From: Candidatus Methylomirabilota bacterium
GTDB taxonomy: Bacteria; Methylomirabilota; Methylomirabilia; Methylomirabilales; Methylomirabilaceae
Assembly (NCBI GenBank): GCA_028869615.1
Contig: JAGWRQ010000043.1
Location: 1-13,261, forward strand
Direction of reading: 5' to 3'
DNA: 13,261 nt
The notes beneath the pieces were generated by a model. It saw nothing but the letters and a program-made list of their open reading frames with translations, ran no database searches and was not told the DNA's origin. Of this stretch, positions 7,236 through 13,261 are shown one piece after another (the first letter of the stretch is position 1; every line of letters starts with the position of its first letter). The position numbers and the translations under genes are program-made.

Positions 7236-8633
7236 ATGAACCTACACCGATCTGAAAGATTGCCGATCGATCTCGGTCCGGAAGAAAGGGTGAGCATGGC
7301 GCCGACGCAGGATACCGAACCGATAGCGGAGGGCGCGTCATCTCGCGACGTCATCCGAATGGCGCGGCTCCCGATACATTTCTTTATCTCTGCTGTTATC
7401 CTCTTCGGCGTGGGTGTCGCCTCGGTACCCTGGGTGGTGAGTGATCTGGCGGATTTCTTCTACCAGCCACGGATCCTGGCCGTGACCCATACCTTTACGC
7501 TGGGATGGATCAGCTCCGCGATTATGGGAGTCATGTATCGGCTTGTTCCAGCCATGACGAAACGGCCCTTACGCTTTCCGAGGTTAGCGCGCTGGCAGTT
7601 CGGCCTCTTCATCTTCGGCGCAACGGGTCTCATGGCGCACATGCTCATCGGAGAGTGGACACCAACCTGGATGGCCGCGGCTGTGATTGTGCTCAGTGCG
7701 GCGTTCTTTGCGCTCAACATGTTGTATTGTCTCGGTCCGGCTTGGCACAAGAGCGCAGCCGAAACCGGCATGTGCATGTCGGTTCTGTTTTTGCTGATTG
7801 CCGCTTCTCTCGGTTTGCTCCTGGCATTGGATAAGTCCCGCAATTTTCTCCCCGGCAACGTCATCAGTAACCTGGCCAGTCATGCGCATCTCGCTGCGCT
7901 CGGATGGGTGAGTCTCACTATCTGCTCCGTCTCCTATCGGATGGCGCCGGCGTTTCTCCTGTCGGAACTCAGGCTGCCGCGTGTGGCGATGTGGCAACTT
8001 TACAGCCTCGCCGGCGGCGTTGCCGGCTTGGCTATGTCGCTTCTGGGCTGGATCCCGGGAGCGTCCCTCTGGAGCGCCGTCATCCTGTTGTCTCTGCTCG
8101 CTTTTGTCGGCATACTTCAGACCCTCATGCGCAACCGGCGGATACCGCTCGATTGGACCATGCGGCACGCGCTGGCGGGCATCGTGTGTTTGCTGCTCGC
8201 CGTTGGACTTGGATTCTCGTTGCTCTGGATTGATCCGGACAGCGCCCTTGGCAACAGAGTTGCTGGAGCGTACGGAGTGCTGGGACTGCTCGGCTGGGTG
8301 ACGAATCTCATTATCGGGATGTCTTTTAAGCTCTTTCCAGGATTTGTCGTCGGTGTGCGTGAGCGCAGGAGTTGGCCAACGCTGGCGATTGCCAGACTGC
8401 CCCTACAAAGCTGTCGGCCGCTTGTCTTTTGTTTGCTGAACACAGGTGTCGTAACGCTGGCCGGTGGCCTGATCACGGCCCAGGTGGAAGTCGCGCGGCT
8501 GGGCGCTCTGGTGCTCGCGCTGGGAGGCCTGATCTACGTGGCGGTGATGGGATGGATCTTGAGCTATGCCTATCGCGCCTCCGTGCCTCCGGCTGCAAGC
8601 GATCCGCTCCGCATCCTTTCCGATGACTCGTAA
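7236..8633 (+). CDS. Polytopic membrane protein, heme-copper oxidase subunit I-like (CcoN/NnrS-related)
   Basis: This is a 465-residue, very hydrophobic protein with about 12 predicted helices. A motif recurs three times at almost equal spacing: THTFTLGW...MYRLVPA (84-106), SHAHLAALGW...SYRMAPA (215-239) and AYGVLGLLGW...SFKLFPGF (345-370), with GW at 90, 223 and 353. Three four-helix arcs are the known plan of heme-copper oxidase subunit I. Intramembrane His85 and His216/His218 are present, but the third repeat has Tyr346 and Val348 instead, and no tandem HH is seen. A working O2- or NO-reducing centre is therefore unlikely; heme or copper binding is possible. ATG 7236 is chosen; ATG 7296, with AGGGTGAG upstream, is an equally plausible start. 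It lies 30 bases after the VKOR fusion, probably in the same operon. Confidence 0.6.
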   Translation: MNLHRSERLPIDLGPEERVSMAPTQDTEPIAEGASSRDVIRMARLPIHFFISAVILFGVGVASVPWVVSDLADFFYQPRILAVTHTFTLGWISSAIMGVMYRLVPAMTKRPLRFPRLARWQFGLFIFGATGLMAHMLIGEWTPTWMAAAVIVLSAAFFALNMLYCLGPAWHKSAAETGMCMSVLFLLIAASLGLLLALDKSRNFLPGNVISNLASHAHLAALGWVSLTICSVSYRMAPAFLLSELRLPRVAMWQLYSLAGGVAGLAMSLLGWIPGASLWSAVILLSLLAFVGILQTLMRNRRIPLDWTMRHALAGIVCLLLAVGLGFSLLWIDPDSALGNRVAGAYGVLGLLGWVTNLIIGMSFKLFPGFVVGVRERRSWPTLAIARLPLQSCRPLVFCLLNTGVVTLAGGLITAQVEVARLGALVLALGGLIYVAVMGWILSYAYRASVPPAASDPLRILSDDS

Positions 8634-8683
8634 AGCCAGACCAATTCGAAATCCCGATACGTTGGTATACCTGGAAAAAGGAT

Positions 8684-8712
8684 TTGACAACCTTTCGCCT
8701 GCTCTCTATGAT
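8684..8712 (+). promoter_or_regulatory. Near-consensus sigma70 promoter of the HU-MerR-tRNA-Pro unit
   Basis: A perfect -35 TTGACA (8684-8689) is followed after exactly 17 bases by TATGAT (8707-8712), one mismatch from TATAAT. It lies just past the end of the oxidase-like gene and points at the HU gene. Transcription would start near 8719, leaving a leader of about 113 bases. A short open frame in the way (8566-8802) is not thought to be a gene. Confidence 0.85.
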
Positions 8713-8737
8713 AACGACGATAGGTGGGAGGGGCAAG

Positions 8738-8776
8738 TTGAAGAGGCGCTCCGATCTGAAGCAAGGGGTGGTGTAG
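8738..8776 (+). CDS. Possible 12-codon leader peptide in the HU gene leader
   Basis: Within the predicted leader, GGGAGGGG (8726-8733) is followed five bases later by TTG, which opens a frame of twelve codons (MKRRSDLKQGVV) ending at TAG 8774-8776. The ribosome site is stronger than many in this window, but the start codon is TTG and the peptide has no run of one regulatory amino acid. It may be chance in purine-rich leader DNA. Confidence 0.2.
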   Translation: MKRRSDLKQGVV

Positions 8777-8831
8777 GAACGGCGGAACCTCGGAAGGATT
8801 AGGTGGAACTCACTGAGGGGGAAGGGAAACG

Positions 8832-9113
8832 ATGACCAAGGCTGACATAGCTTCGATCGTCGCTGAAAGAGGCCTCGCCAAGAAACAGGCGATGGAAGCA
8901 GTGGAGGCGACCTTCGACATTGTGAAAAACGCTCTCAAGAAAGGGGAGAAGATCCAACTTGTCGGCTTTGGCTCTTTTCAGGTCAGAGCCAAGCGGGCGA
9001 GAAAGGGGCGGAACCCTCAAACCGGCGACCCGATTACGATCGCGGCTCGTAAGGTGCTGAAGTTCAAGCCGGGTAAAGCCTTGCATCAGGCTGTAAACGA
9101 TCTCGGCGGGTAG
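8832..9113 (+). CDS. HU/IHF-family DNA-binding protein
   Basis: This 93-residue protein has the complete HU/IHF fold sequence: MTKADIASIVAERGLAKKQA helix-turn-helix base (1-20), the KGEKIQLVGFGSFQV core (38-51), the DNA-bending beta-arm with GRNPQTGD (59-66, intercalating Pro62), and KFKPGKALHQAVN at the C-terminus. Such proteins bind and bend DNA as homo- or heterodimers in the nucleoid. Features of both HU (TIAARKV) and IHF-alpha (its place before a MerR gene, as in delta-type genomes) are present, so hup versus ihfA is left open. A purine-rich Shine-Dalgarno (GGGGGAAGGG) precedes the ATG. Expression is likely driven by the strong promoter at 8684-8712. Confidence 0.93.
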   Translation: MTKADIASIVAERGLAKKQAMEAVEATFDIVKNALKKGEKIQLVGFGSFQVRAKRARKGRNPQTGDPITIAARKVLKFKPGKALHQAVNDLGG

Positions 9114-9141
9114 CGTCTGAGTTGACGGAAGAGGGAAGACT

Positions 9142-9552
9142 GTGCCTAGCGCACGGACGAGGTTAGTCAGACCGAAACCTCGAATGTTACAAAGGCTTCT
9201 CCCAGGTCTTGATGGTGGTTCCGAGATCCCCGAGAAGTTGTACTTCAAGATTGGAGAGGTCGCCGGACTGACTGGGGTTCAGCCCTATGTTCTCCGCTAC
9301 TGGGAGACACAGTTTACGACGCTGCGGCCAACCAAGAGTCCGAGCGGGCAGCGTCTATATCGGCGTAATGACGTTGTGGCTGTACTTCGCATCAAGGAGT
9401 TGCTCTACCAGAAGCGGTTCACCATTGCTGGCGCCAAGCGCCATCTGACAGCAGAGCAGGAACCGTTCCCACCGACCGTGTTGGATTCGGTCCGACTGGT
9501 GAAGGAAGAGCTGAAGCGGATCTCTTCGTTGTTGCACAGAAATTCCCCCTGA
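9142..9552 (+). CDS. MerR-family transcriptional regulator
   Basis: This 136-residue protein has one MerR-type winged helix-turn-helix (about 34-104). [21 protein letters not shown] covers the recognition helices with RYWE at 52-55, and [11 protein letters not shown] the wing, followed by [19 protein letters not shown]. The C-terminal part is short (about 105-136), helical and charged. It lacks the cysteines of metal-sensing MerR and has no recognisable ligand-binding domain, so the signal is unknown. The GTG start is preceded by GAGGG six bases upstream; an ATG at 9184 (residue 15) could also serve. It lies 28 bases after the HU/IHF-like gene, a conserved pairing in delta-type bacteria, and 19 bases before tRNA-Pro. 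Confidence 0.9.
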   Translation: MPSARTRLVRPKPRMLQRLLPGLDGGSEIPEKLYFKIGEVAGLTGVQPYVLRYWETQFTTLRPTKSPSGQRLYRRNDVVAVLRIKELLYQKRFTIAGAKRHLTAEQEPFPPTVLDSVRLVKEELKRISSLLHRNSP

Positions 9553-9571
9553 CGTAAAGACCTGGCATCCT

Positions 9572-9648
9572 CGGGGCGTGGCGCAGCCTGGTAGCGCACT
9601 GGCATGGGGGGCCAGGGGTCGTTGGTTCAAATCCAATCGCCCCGACCA
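9572..9648 (+). tRNA. tRNA-Pro (anticodon GGG)
   Basis: This is a full 77-base cloverleaf. The acceptor stem CGGGGCG pairs with CGCCCCG, the D arm contains GCGCAGCCTGGTAGCGC, the anticodon stem CTGGC/GCCAG encloses loop ATGGGGG with anticodon GGG, and the T arm holds GGTTCAAATCC. The discriminator is A and CCA is encoded. It starts 19 bases after the MerR gene and is followed by an intrinsic terminator, so it is probably processed from the HU-MerR transcript. It differs from the tRNA-Pro at 11192 at six positions. Confidence 0.97.
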
Positions 9649-9677
9649 GCATCACTCATCGGTATGCGAGACCGCGG

Positions 9678-9705
9678 AAGGGCAGAGTGCGTATCTGCTC
9701 TTTTT
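9678..9705 (+). terminator. Intrinsic terminator after tRNA-Pro(GGG), abutting surE
   Basis: AAGGGCAGA (9678-9686) pairs with TCTGCTCTT (9694-9702) around a seven-base loop, with one G-T pair, and runs into a T tract (9701-9705). It fits the end of the HU-MerR-tRNA transcript. It ends only nine bases before the surE start codon, so it may also limit or attenuate surE expression. Confidence 0.75.
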
Positions 9706-9714
9706 CAATTCTGA

Positions 9715-10503
9715 ATGAATATTCTTATTTCCAATGATGACGGTATTCATGCGCAAGGGCTTCGGGCTCTCGCGGACGCTCTATCCAACCTCGGTGAGGT
9801 GTGGGTGGTGGCACCGGATCGTGAACGGAGCGCATCCGGGCACTCTCTCACATTAAATAGGCCGCTGCGTGTCACCAAGGTTGCGCCGACCTGGTTCACG
9901 GTTGACGGCACCCCTACTGATTGCGTCGCGCTGGCTCTGATGGGCATGATCAATCGCAAGTTTGATCTGGTCGCCTCAGGGATCAACATTGGTGGGAATA
10001 TGGGCGATGATGTGACCTACTCCGGAACGGTGTCAGCTGCTTTCGAAGCCACACTGCTTGGACTGCCGGCCTTTGCGCTGTCCGTTGTGGCCCGCCGGCG
10101 GGTAAACTTCACGACCGCAGGGCTGGTGGCGATTATGGTGGCAAAGCTGATCGCAAAACATGGTCTGCCATCCAATACCATGCTGAACGTCAACGTCCCG
10201 AATTGTCGCCCCTCAGCGATTAAAGGTGTGACGATCACGCAACAGGGAAGGCGGCGCTATGATGACATTATCGTAAGAAAGGTGGATCCTCGCGGGAAGG
10301 CCTATTACTGGATCGGTGGGAAGGAACCCACATGGGAGCCACTGGAAGATAGCGACTATGCCGCGGTCATGGCAGGATCGATTTCGATTACGCCGCTTCA
10401 CCTGGATCTGACCAACTCGAGCGCTGTCGAAGAGCTCCAGGGATGGGAATTCCCATGGAACGACGTATCCTCCACAAGGGGGCGGCGCCGTGCAACGGCG
10501 TGA
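9715..10503 (+). CDS. surE: 5'/3'-nucleotidase SurE
   Basis: This 262-residue protein is of normal SurE length. It starts with the family hallmark MNILISNDDGI, giving metal ligands Asp8 and Asp9. Ser39 in APDRERSASGHSLT and Asn91 in SGINIGGNMGDDVTYSGTVSAAFE complete the metal site. SurE is a divalent-metal-dependent phosphatase acting on nucleoside monophosphates and some polyphosphates, linked to stationary-phase survival. The ATG is certain from the hallmark start, yet no Shine-Dalgarno is visible and a terminator hairpin ends nine bases upstream, so its transcription start is unclear. It is followed by pcm after 43 bases, the usual surE-pcm pair, but the nlpD-rpoS genes that often come next are missing here. 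Confidence 0.95.
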   Translation: MNILISNDDGIHAQGLRALADALSNLGEVWVVAPDRERSASGHSLTLNRPLRVTKVAPTWFTVDGTPTDCVALALMGMINRKFDLVASGINIGGNMGDDVTYSGTVSAAFEATLLGLPAFALSVVARRRVNFTTAGLVAIMVAKLIAKHGLPSNTMLNVNVPNCRPSAIKGVTITQQGRRRYDDIIVRKVDPRGKAYYWIGGKEPTWEPLEDSDYAAVMAGSISITPLHLDLTNSSAVEELQGWEFPWNDVSSTRGRRRATA

Positions 10504-10546
10504 AATAGCCGTCAATCAATGTGAATAACAGGTTTGCGATTCCATA

Positions 10547-11188
10547 ATGGATTACGCGGTTGCCCGGCAGCGGATGGTGGCCGAGCAGCTGGTGAGCCGT
10601 GGGATTACGCACCCCAAGGTCTTACAGGCGATGACCAAGGTCCACAGACATCTGTTTGTGGAAGAAGCGTTCTGGGGGCGTGCCTACGGTGATTATTCCC
10701 TGCCGATTGGTGAGAAGCAGACGATCTCCCAACCGTTTATGGTGGCGCTCATGGCAGAGGCGCTTGAGCTGGAGAAGGATCAACGGGTGCTGGAGATCGG
10801 AACGGGGTCCGGATATCAAACGGCCATCCTGGTGGAATTAGGCGCGAAGGTGTATTCTATCGAGCGGAATCGAGCGCTCGCGCTACGGGCGAGGGATCGT
10901 CTTGAGTCCCTCGGATATTACCACGCATGGATTCGGGTTGGGGATGGTTCTATTGGGTGGAAGGAAAAGGCGCCATTTGACGCAATTGTTGTAAGCGCGG
11001 GTACTCCCCAAATTCCGATGCCTCTTATCGAGCAGCTCGCTGAGAATGGACGTCTCGTGATACCCGTCGGTCAGCTGCAGAGCCAAGTTCTTAAGAAAGG
11101 GACGAAGAAAGGAACAAGCATACGCTGGGCTGACCTTGGCAATTGTACATTCGTAAAATTGGTAGGCAAGCAGGGGTGGAACAGTTGA
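10547..11188 (+). CDS. pcm: Protein-L-isoaspartate O-methyltransferase
   Basis: This 213-residue protein carries the PIMT signatures. [12 protein letters not shown] is at 9-20, the active-site segment [15 protein letters not shown] at 55-69 contains catalytic Ser61, the SAM-binding motif [16 protein letters not shown] is at 81-95, [16 protein letters not shown] at 142-157, and GRLVIPVG at 168-175. It methylates the carboxyl group of isoaspartyl residues in aged proteins with SAM, starting their repair. It forms the common stationary-phase pair with surE. The ATG fits the family start; the ribosome site is weak. The stop lies three bases before the second tRNA-Pro. Confidence 0.95.
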   Translation: MDYAVARQRMVAEQLVSRGITHPKVLQAMTKVHRHLFVEEAFWGRAYGDYSLPIGEKQTISQPFMVALMAEALELEKDQRVLEIGTGSGYQTAILVELGAKVYSIERNRALALRARDRLESLGYYHAWIRVGDGSIGWKEKAPFDAIVVSAGTPQIPMPLIEQLAENGRLVIPVGQLQSQVLKKGTKKGTSIRWADLGNCTFVKLVGKQGWNS

Positions 11189-11190
11189 TG

Positions 11191-11268
<78 letters not shown>

Positions 11269-11323
11269 TTTTGTTCTCTTCTCAGGGAAGCCTTTTTCCC
11301 GATCACTTGAAGGAATAACATCA

Positions 11324-11845
11324 ATGCCGACTGATGCGCTCAAACAAAAAATTCGGGATATCCCGGATTTCCCCAAAAAGGGGATCGTCTTCAAAGACAT
11401 TACACCATTGCTCGCAGACGGCAAGGCCTTTCGTGCAGCCATCGACCAGATTGCCGAGCGGTTTCACGACCAGCATGTCGATTTGGTGGTTGGTGTGGAG
11501 GCGAGGGGCTTCATTATCGCCGCTGCATTGGCCTATAGGCTTCATGCGGGCACGACGTTGATCCGAAAGCCAGGAAAGCTGCCGTATAAGACGCATCGTA
11601 CGACCTATGCCTTGGAGTACGGCGCCGACACCCTGGAAATCCATCAGGATGCCATACTGCCAAGCCAACGGATCCTGATGGCGGACGACCTGCTCGCCAC
11701 CGGCGGCACGATGACGGCAGCGATCGACCTCATTACTCGGCTGGGCGGTCATGTCGTTGGCGTGGCGTTCCTGGTTGAGCTGTTGTCATTGCGGGGGAGA
11801 GAACGATTCGGAGATCGGGAAGTCTTCTCGCTGATTCAGTTCTAA
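11324..11845 (+). CDS. apt: Adenine phosphoribosyltransferase
   Basis: This 173-residue protein is of usual APRT length. It starts with the typical [21 protein letters not shown] (10-30), has [13 protein letters not shown] (58-70) and RKPGKLPY (81-88), and carries the PRPP loop [14 protein letters not shown] (117-130). It converts adenine and PRPP to AMP in one salvage step. AAGGAAT lies upstream of the ATG at suitable distance. It stands between tRNA-Pro(CGG) and tRNA-Arg. With hpt at 4221 the cell has both adenine and hypoxanthine salvage. No anomaly is seen. Confidence 0.96.
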   Translation: MPTDALKQKIRDIPDFPKKGIVFKDITPLLADGKAFRAAIDQIAERFHDQHVDLVVGVEARGFIIAAALAYRLHAGTTLIRKPGKLPYKTHRTTYALEYGADTLEIHQDAILPSQRILMADDLLATGGTMTAAIDLITRLGGHVVGVAFLVELLSLRGRERFGDREVFSLIQF

Positions 11846-11880
11846 TCGGCACGCTTCGCCTGCGTGAGATGTGCAACCAG

Positions 11881-11957
11881 GCGCCCGTAGCTCAGATGGA
11901 TAGAGCAAGGGTTTCCTAAACCCTGTGTCGCAGGTTCAAGTCCTGTCGGGCGCACCA
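11881..11957 (+). tRNA. tRNA-Arg (anticodon CCT)
   Basis: This is a 77-base cloverleaf. The acceptor GCGCCCG pairs with CGGGCGC, the D arm has AGCTCAGATGGATAGAGC, the anticodon stem AGGGT/ACCCT encloses TTCCTAA with anticodon CCT, and the T arm has GGTTCAAGTCC. The discriminator is A and CCA is encoded. It reads AGG codons. It lies 35 bases after apt and 35 bases before the TPR gene. tRNA genes are common integration targets, but no integrase or duplicated 3' end of this tRNA is seen here. Confidence 0.97.
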
Positions 11958-11992
11958 GCGCCCTACGGTCCCAGAGAGAGTAAAAGCAGATT

Positions 11993-12703
11993 ATGATGTG
12001 GCCTCGCACAAAAAATCCCGATTGGCATGTTGACCCACAGCGTTCCGCGACGAGCAGCGCGACACGGTTTGCGACATTTATCACCGGCAGGTGGAAGTGG
12101 GCTGTCGCAGCGGCCGCGGGGCTGCTGGCTCTCTCGGCTGCGATCGCCGGCTATTTCGCATGGAGCGGCAAGACGGAAACGGACGCTGCGACCCTCCTGC
12201 GTAAGGCAGTGAGCCAGTTTGAGGCAAGCTCACGAAGCGGCTCTGACGCGGAAAAACAGGAGGAGGGCATTCGACTGTTGCATGAGGTGATAAATCGTTA
12301 CCCCAAGAATGCCGCCGCAGCAGAGGCCACACTTCGTCTCGGCACCCATTACTACACAGCGGGCAAGTACAACGAGGTGCGAACTGTATACACCACCTAC
12401 CTCGACAAGAATCCGAGAGGTCAGATCGCCTTTTCAGCCGGCCTCGGACTAGGGGATACCTATCTGGCGGAGCGCAATTATGAGAAAGCGGTAGAGACGT
12501 ATTCCAGGCTTATCGAGCAGTTCGCTCAAGAGCCGTTGCTTCCTGAGGCGCAACTGCATCTGGCCAGAGCCTATCTGGGTCTGAATCGATTGAAAGATGC
12601 CGGCGCCCTTTACGAAAAGATCGTTGCGACTTATCCCAACACCGGCTGGGCGCAGAGCGCACAGGCCGAGTTATACAAGTTAGGGTTGACCTCTCGACAA
12701 TAA
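11993..12703 (+). CDS. Membrane-anchored tetratricopeptide-repeat protein
   Basis: This 236-residue protein has a polar, basic N-terminus (1-35), one transmembrane helix (about 36-56, AVAAAAGLLALSAAIAGYFAW) and an extracytoplasmic helical region. At least three TPR-like units follow: about 108-141 (AEATLRLGTHYYTAGKYNEV), 147-180 (GLGLGDTYLAERNYEKAVETY) and 184-217 (EAQLHLARAYLGLNRLKDAGALYEKI). The arrangement resembles YfgM-type or CpoB-like TPR proteins, which act in protein-protein contacts at the inner membrane, but no partner can be named. Two tandem ATGs (11993, 11996) could start it; only a weak GAGAG lies upstream. A 149-base gap without a gene follows. Confidence 0.75.
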   Translation: MMWPRTKNPDWHVDPQRSATSSATRFATFITGRWKWAVAAAAGLLALSAAIAGYFAWSGKTETDAATLLRKAVSQFEASSRSGSDAEKQEEGIRLLHEVINRYPKNAAAAEATLRLGTHYYTAGKYNEVRTVYTTYLDKNPRGQIAFSAGLGLGDTYLAERNYEKAVETYSRLIEQFAQEPLLPEAQLHLARAYLGLNRLKDAGALYEKIVATYPNTGWAQSAQAELYKLGLTSRQ

Positions 12704-12808
12704 CCCAACCTCCATCTTTTGTCTTTATAGCTCGACGCAGTGACCCCTTCCCTCCCTTTCGAGGCCGGCTTTGAGGGTGCGGTAACGTAACCAAAAGCCT
12801 GTGGACCG

Positions 12809-12831
12809 ACGCGCAAAACGTTGAAGCGCGT
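12809..12831. repeat. Short perfect inverted repeat upstream of the last gene
   Basis: ACGCGC (12809-12814) is mirrored by GCGCGT (12826-12831) around 11 bases. No T-run follows, so it is not an intrinsic terminator. It could be an operator or a chance hairpin just before the ribosome site of the next gene. Confidence 0.3.
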
Positions 12832-12852
12832 TCCCATGGGGGTGCTAGCAAC

Positions 12853-13261
12853 ATGACACTCTCATATCTGTTCGAACTACTTCGATTTAGCGAGAAGCGG
12901 CGCAAAATGACCGTTAAGGTGACAACTGAGCGCAGTCGTTTCTGCATTCATGGCTGCCAATGGCGAGGTTTCGCAATCCCCGCCACGCTCGCACTGTGGC
13001 TTCTATGTCTTCCGGCGGTTCACTCCATTGCTGAGGGTGCGACGCACGTTGACCTCGTTCAGGACCGCTTTCAGCAGTTACTTGATCAGTGGGGCTATCA
13101 CGAATGGTGGTCAATGTGGGAGCAAGGCACGACGCAGAGCCGCACCGCCATCTCGAAGGACGCCTTCGTCCGCAGGATGGACAGTAGCCTTTGGCAACTT
13201 GCCTGCTGCGACAAACGCCTCCAGAATGTCCGCATCACCCCGGTATCGCCTGGTTACGTCG
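12853..13261 (+). CDS. Unrecognised exported protein, N-terminal part (runs off the window)
   Basis: An open frame from ATG 12853 stays open for 136 codons to the window edge. GGGGGTG lies nine bases upstream; ATG 12907 (residue 19) is an alternative start. Residues about 39-62 (GFAIPATLALWLLCLPAVHSIAEGA) form a hydrophobic segment that ends in small residues, like a signal peptide, after a basic N-region. The mature part is rich in Trp and charged residues (QQLLDQWGYHEWWSMWEQG at 74-92) and has a CC pair (118-119). I do not recognise a family. Signal peptide, ribosome site and a long open frame support a real gene; the spacing from the TPR gene (149 bases) suggests a separate transcript. Confidence 0.6.
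   Translation, partial: MTLSYLFELLRFSEKRRKMTVKVTTERSRFCIHGCQWRGFAIPATLALWLLCLPAVHSIAEGATHVDLVQDRFQQLLDQWGYHEWWSMWEQGTTQSRTAISKDAFVRRMDSSLWQLACCDKRLQNVRITPVSPGYV

Noticed and set aside
8566..8802. 78-codon plus-strand frame between the oxidase-like gene and HU
   Set aside because: It starts inside the previous gene, has no ribosome site, and is crossed by the near-consensus promoter at 8684-8712; its residues look random.
11285..11300. Hairpin GGGAA/TTCCC after tRNA-Pro(CGG)
   Set aside because: The stem is short and no T-run follows it; it could be chance, so no terminator is claimed.

Overview
This is a gene-dense bacterial chromosomal segment of fairly high GC, with mostly housekeeping genes on the + strand, short intergenic gaps and several stop/start overlaps. 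No transposase, integrase, CRISPR array or phage gene is visible. The order HU/IHF-like gene, MerR-like gene, tRNA-Pro, surE, pcm resembles Deltaproteobacteria-type genomes. Combined with the NnrS-like and heme-copper-oxidase-like membrane proteins, it would suit a Desulfobacterota, Nitrospirota or NC10 (Methylomirabilis-like) lineage. NC10 is my best guess, but it is an inference from gene content and cannot be proved here.

Layout: (1) 1-160 is the 3' end of a RelA/SpoT-type ppGpp gene. It converges on rpmB (L28, minus strand), which has a near-consensus promoter facing it. (2) 527-4131 is a tight + strand run: rsmD (16S rRNA methyltransferase), coaD (CoA biosynthesis), a class I aminotransferase and miaB (tRNA methylthiotransferase). 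(3) 4221-5578 holds hpt (purine salvage) and a small TYW1-like radical SAM enzyme. (4) 5556-8633 is the most unusual part. It holds a fusion of a vitamin K epoxide reductase (VKOR) domain to an NnrS-like polytopic membrane domain. A second polytopic protein follows, with a three-fold repeated heme-copper-oxidase-subunit-I-like architecture that has lost the histidines of its third repeat. (5) A near-perfect sigma70 promoter then starts the transcript for the HU/IHF-like protein, the MerR-like regulator and tRNA-Pro(GGG), closed by an intrinsic terminator that ends only nine bases before surE. (6) surE and pcm sit between two nearly identical tRNA-Pro genes (GGG and CGG). They are followed by apt, tRNA-Arg(CCT), a membrane-anchored TPR protein, and the start of an unrecognised exported protein that runs off the window.

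How the genes fit together: much of the window serves translation (rpmB, rsmD, miaB, three tRNAs, perhaps the radical SAM enzyme), nucleotide and cofactor metabolism (hpt, apt, coaD, surE), and stress or repair (relA/spoT, pcm, HU). The VKOR-NnrS fusion and its oxidase-like neighbour form a likely two-gene membrane redox module. Thiol oxidation, quinone chemistry and NO or heme/copper handling are plausible roles but unproven.
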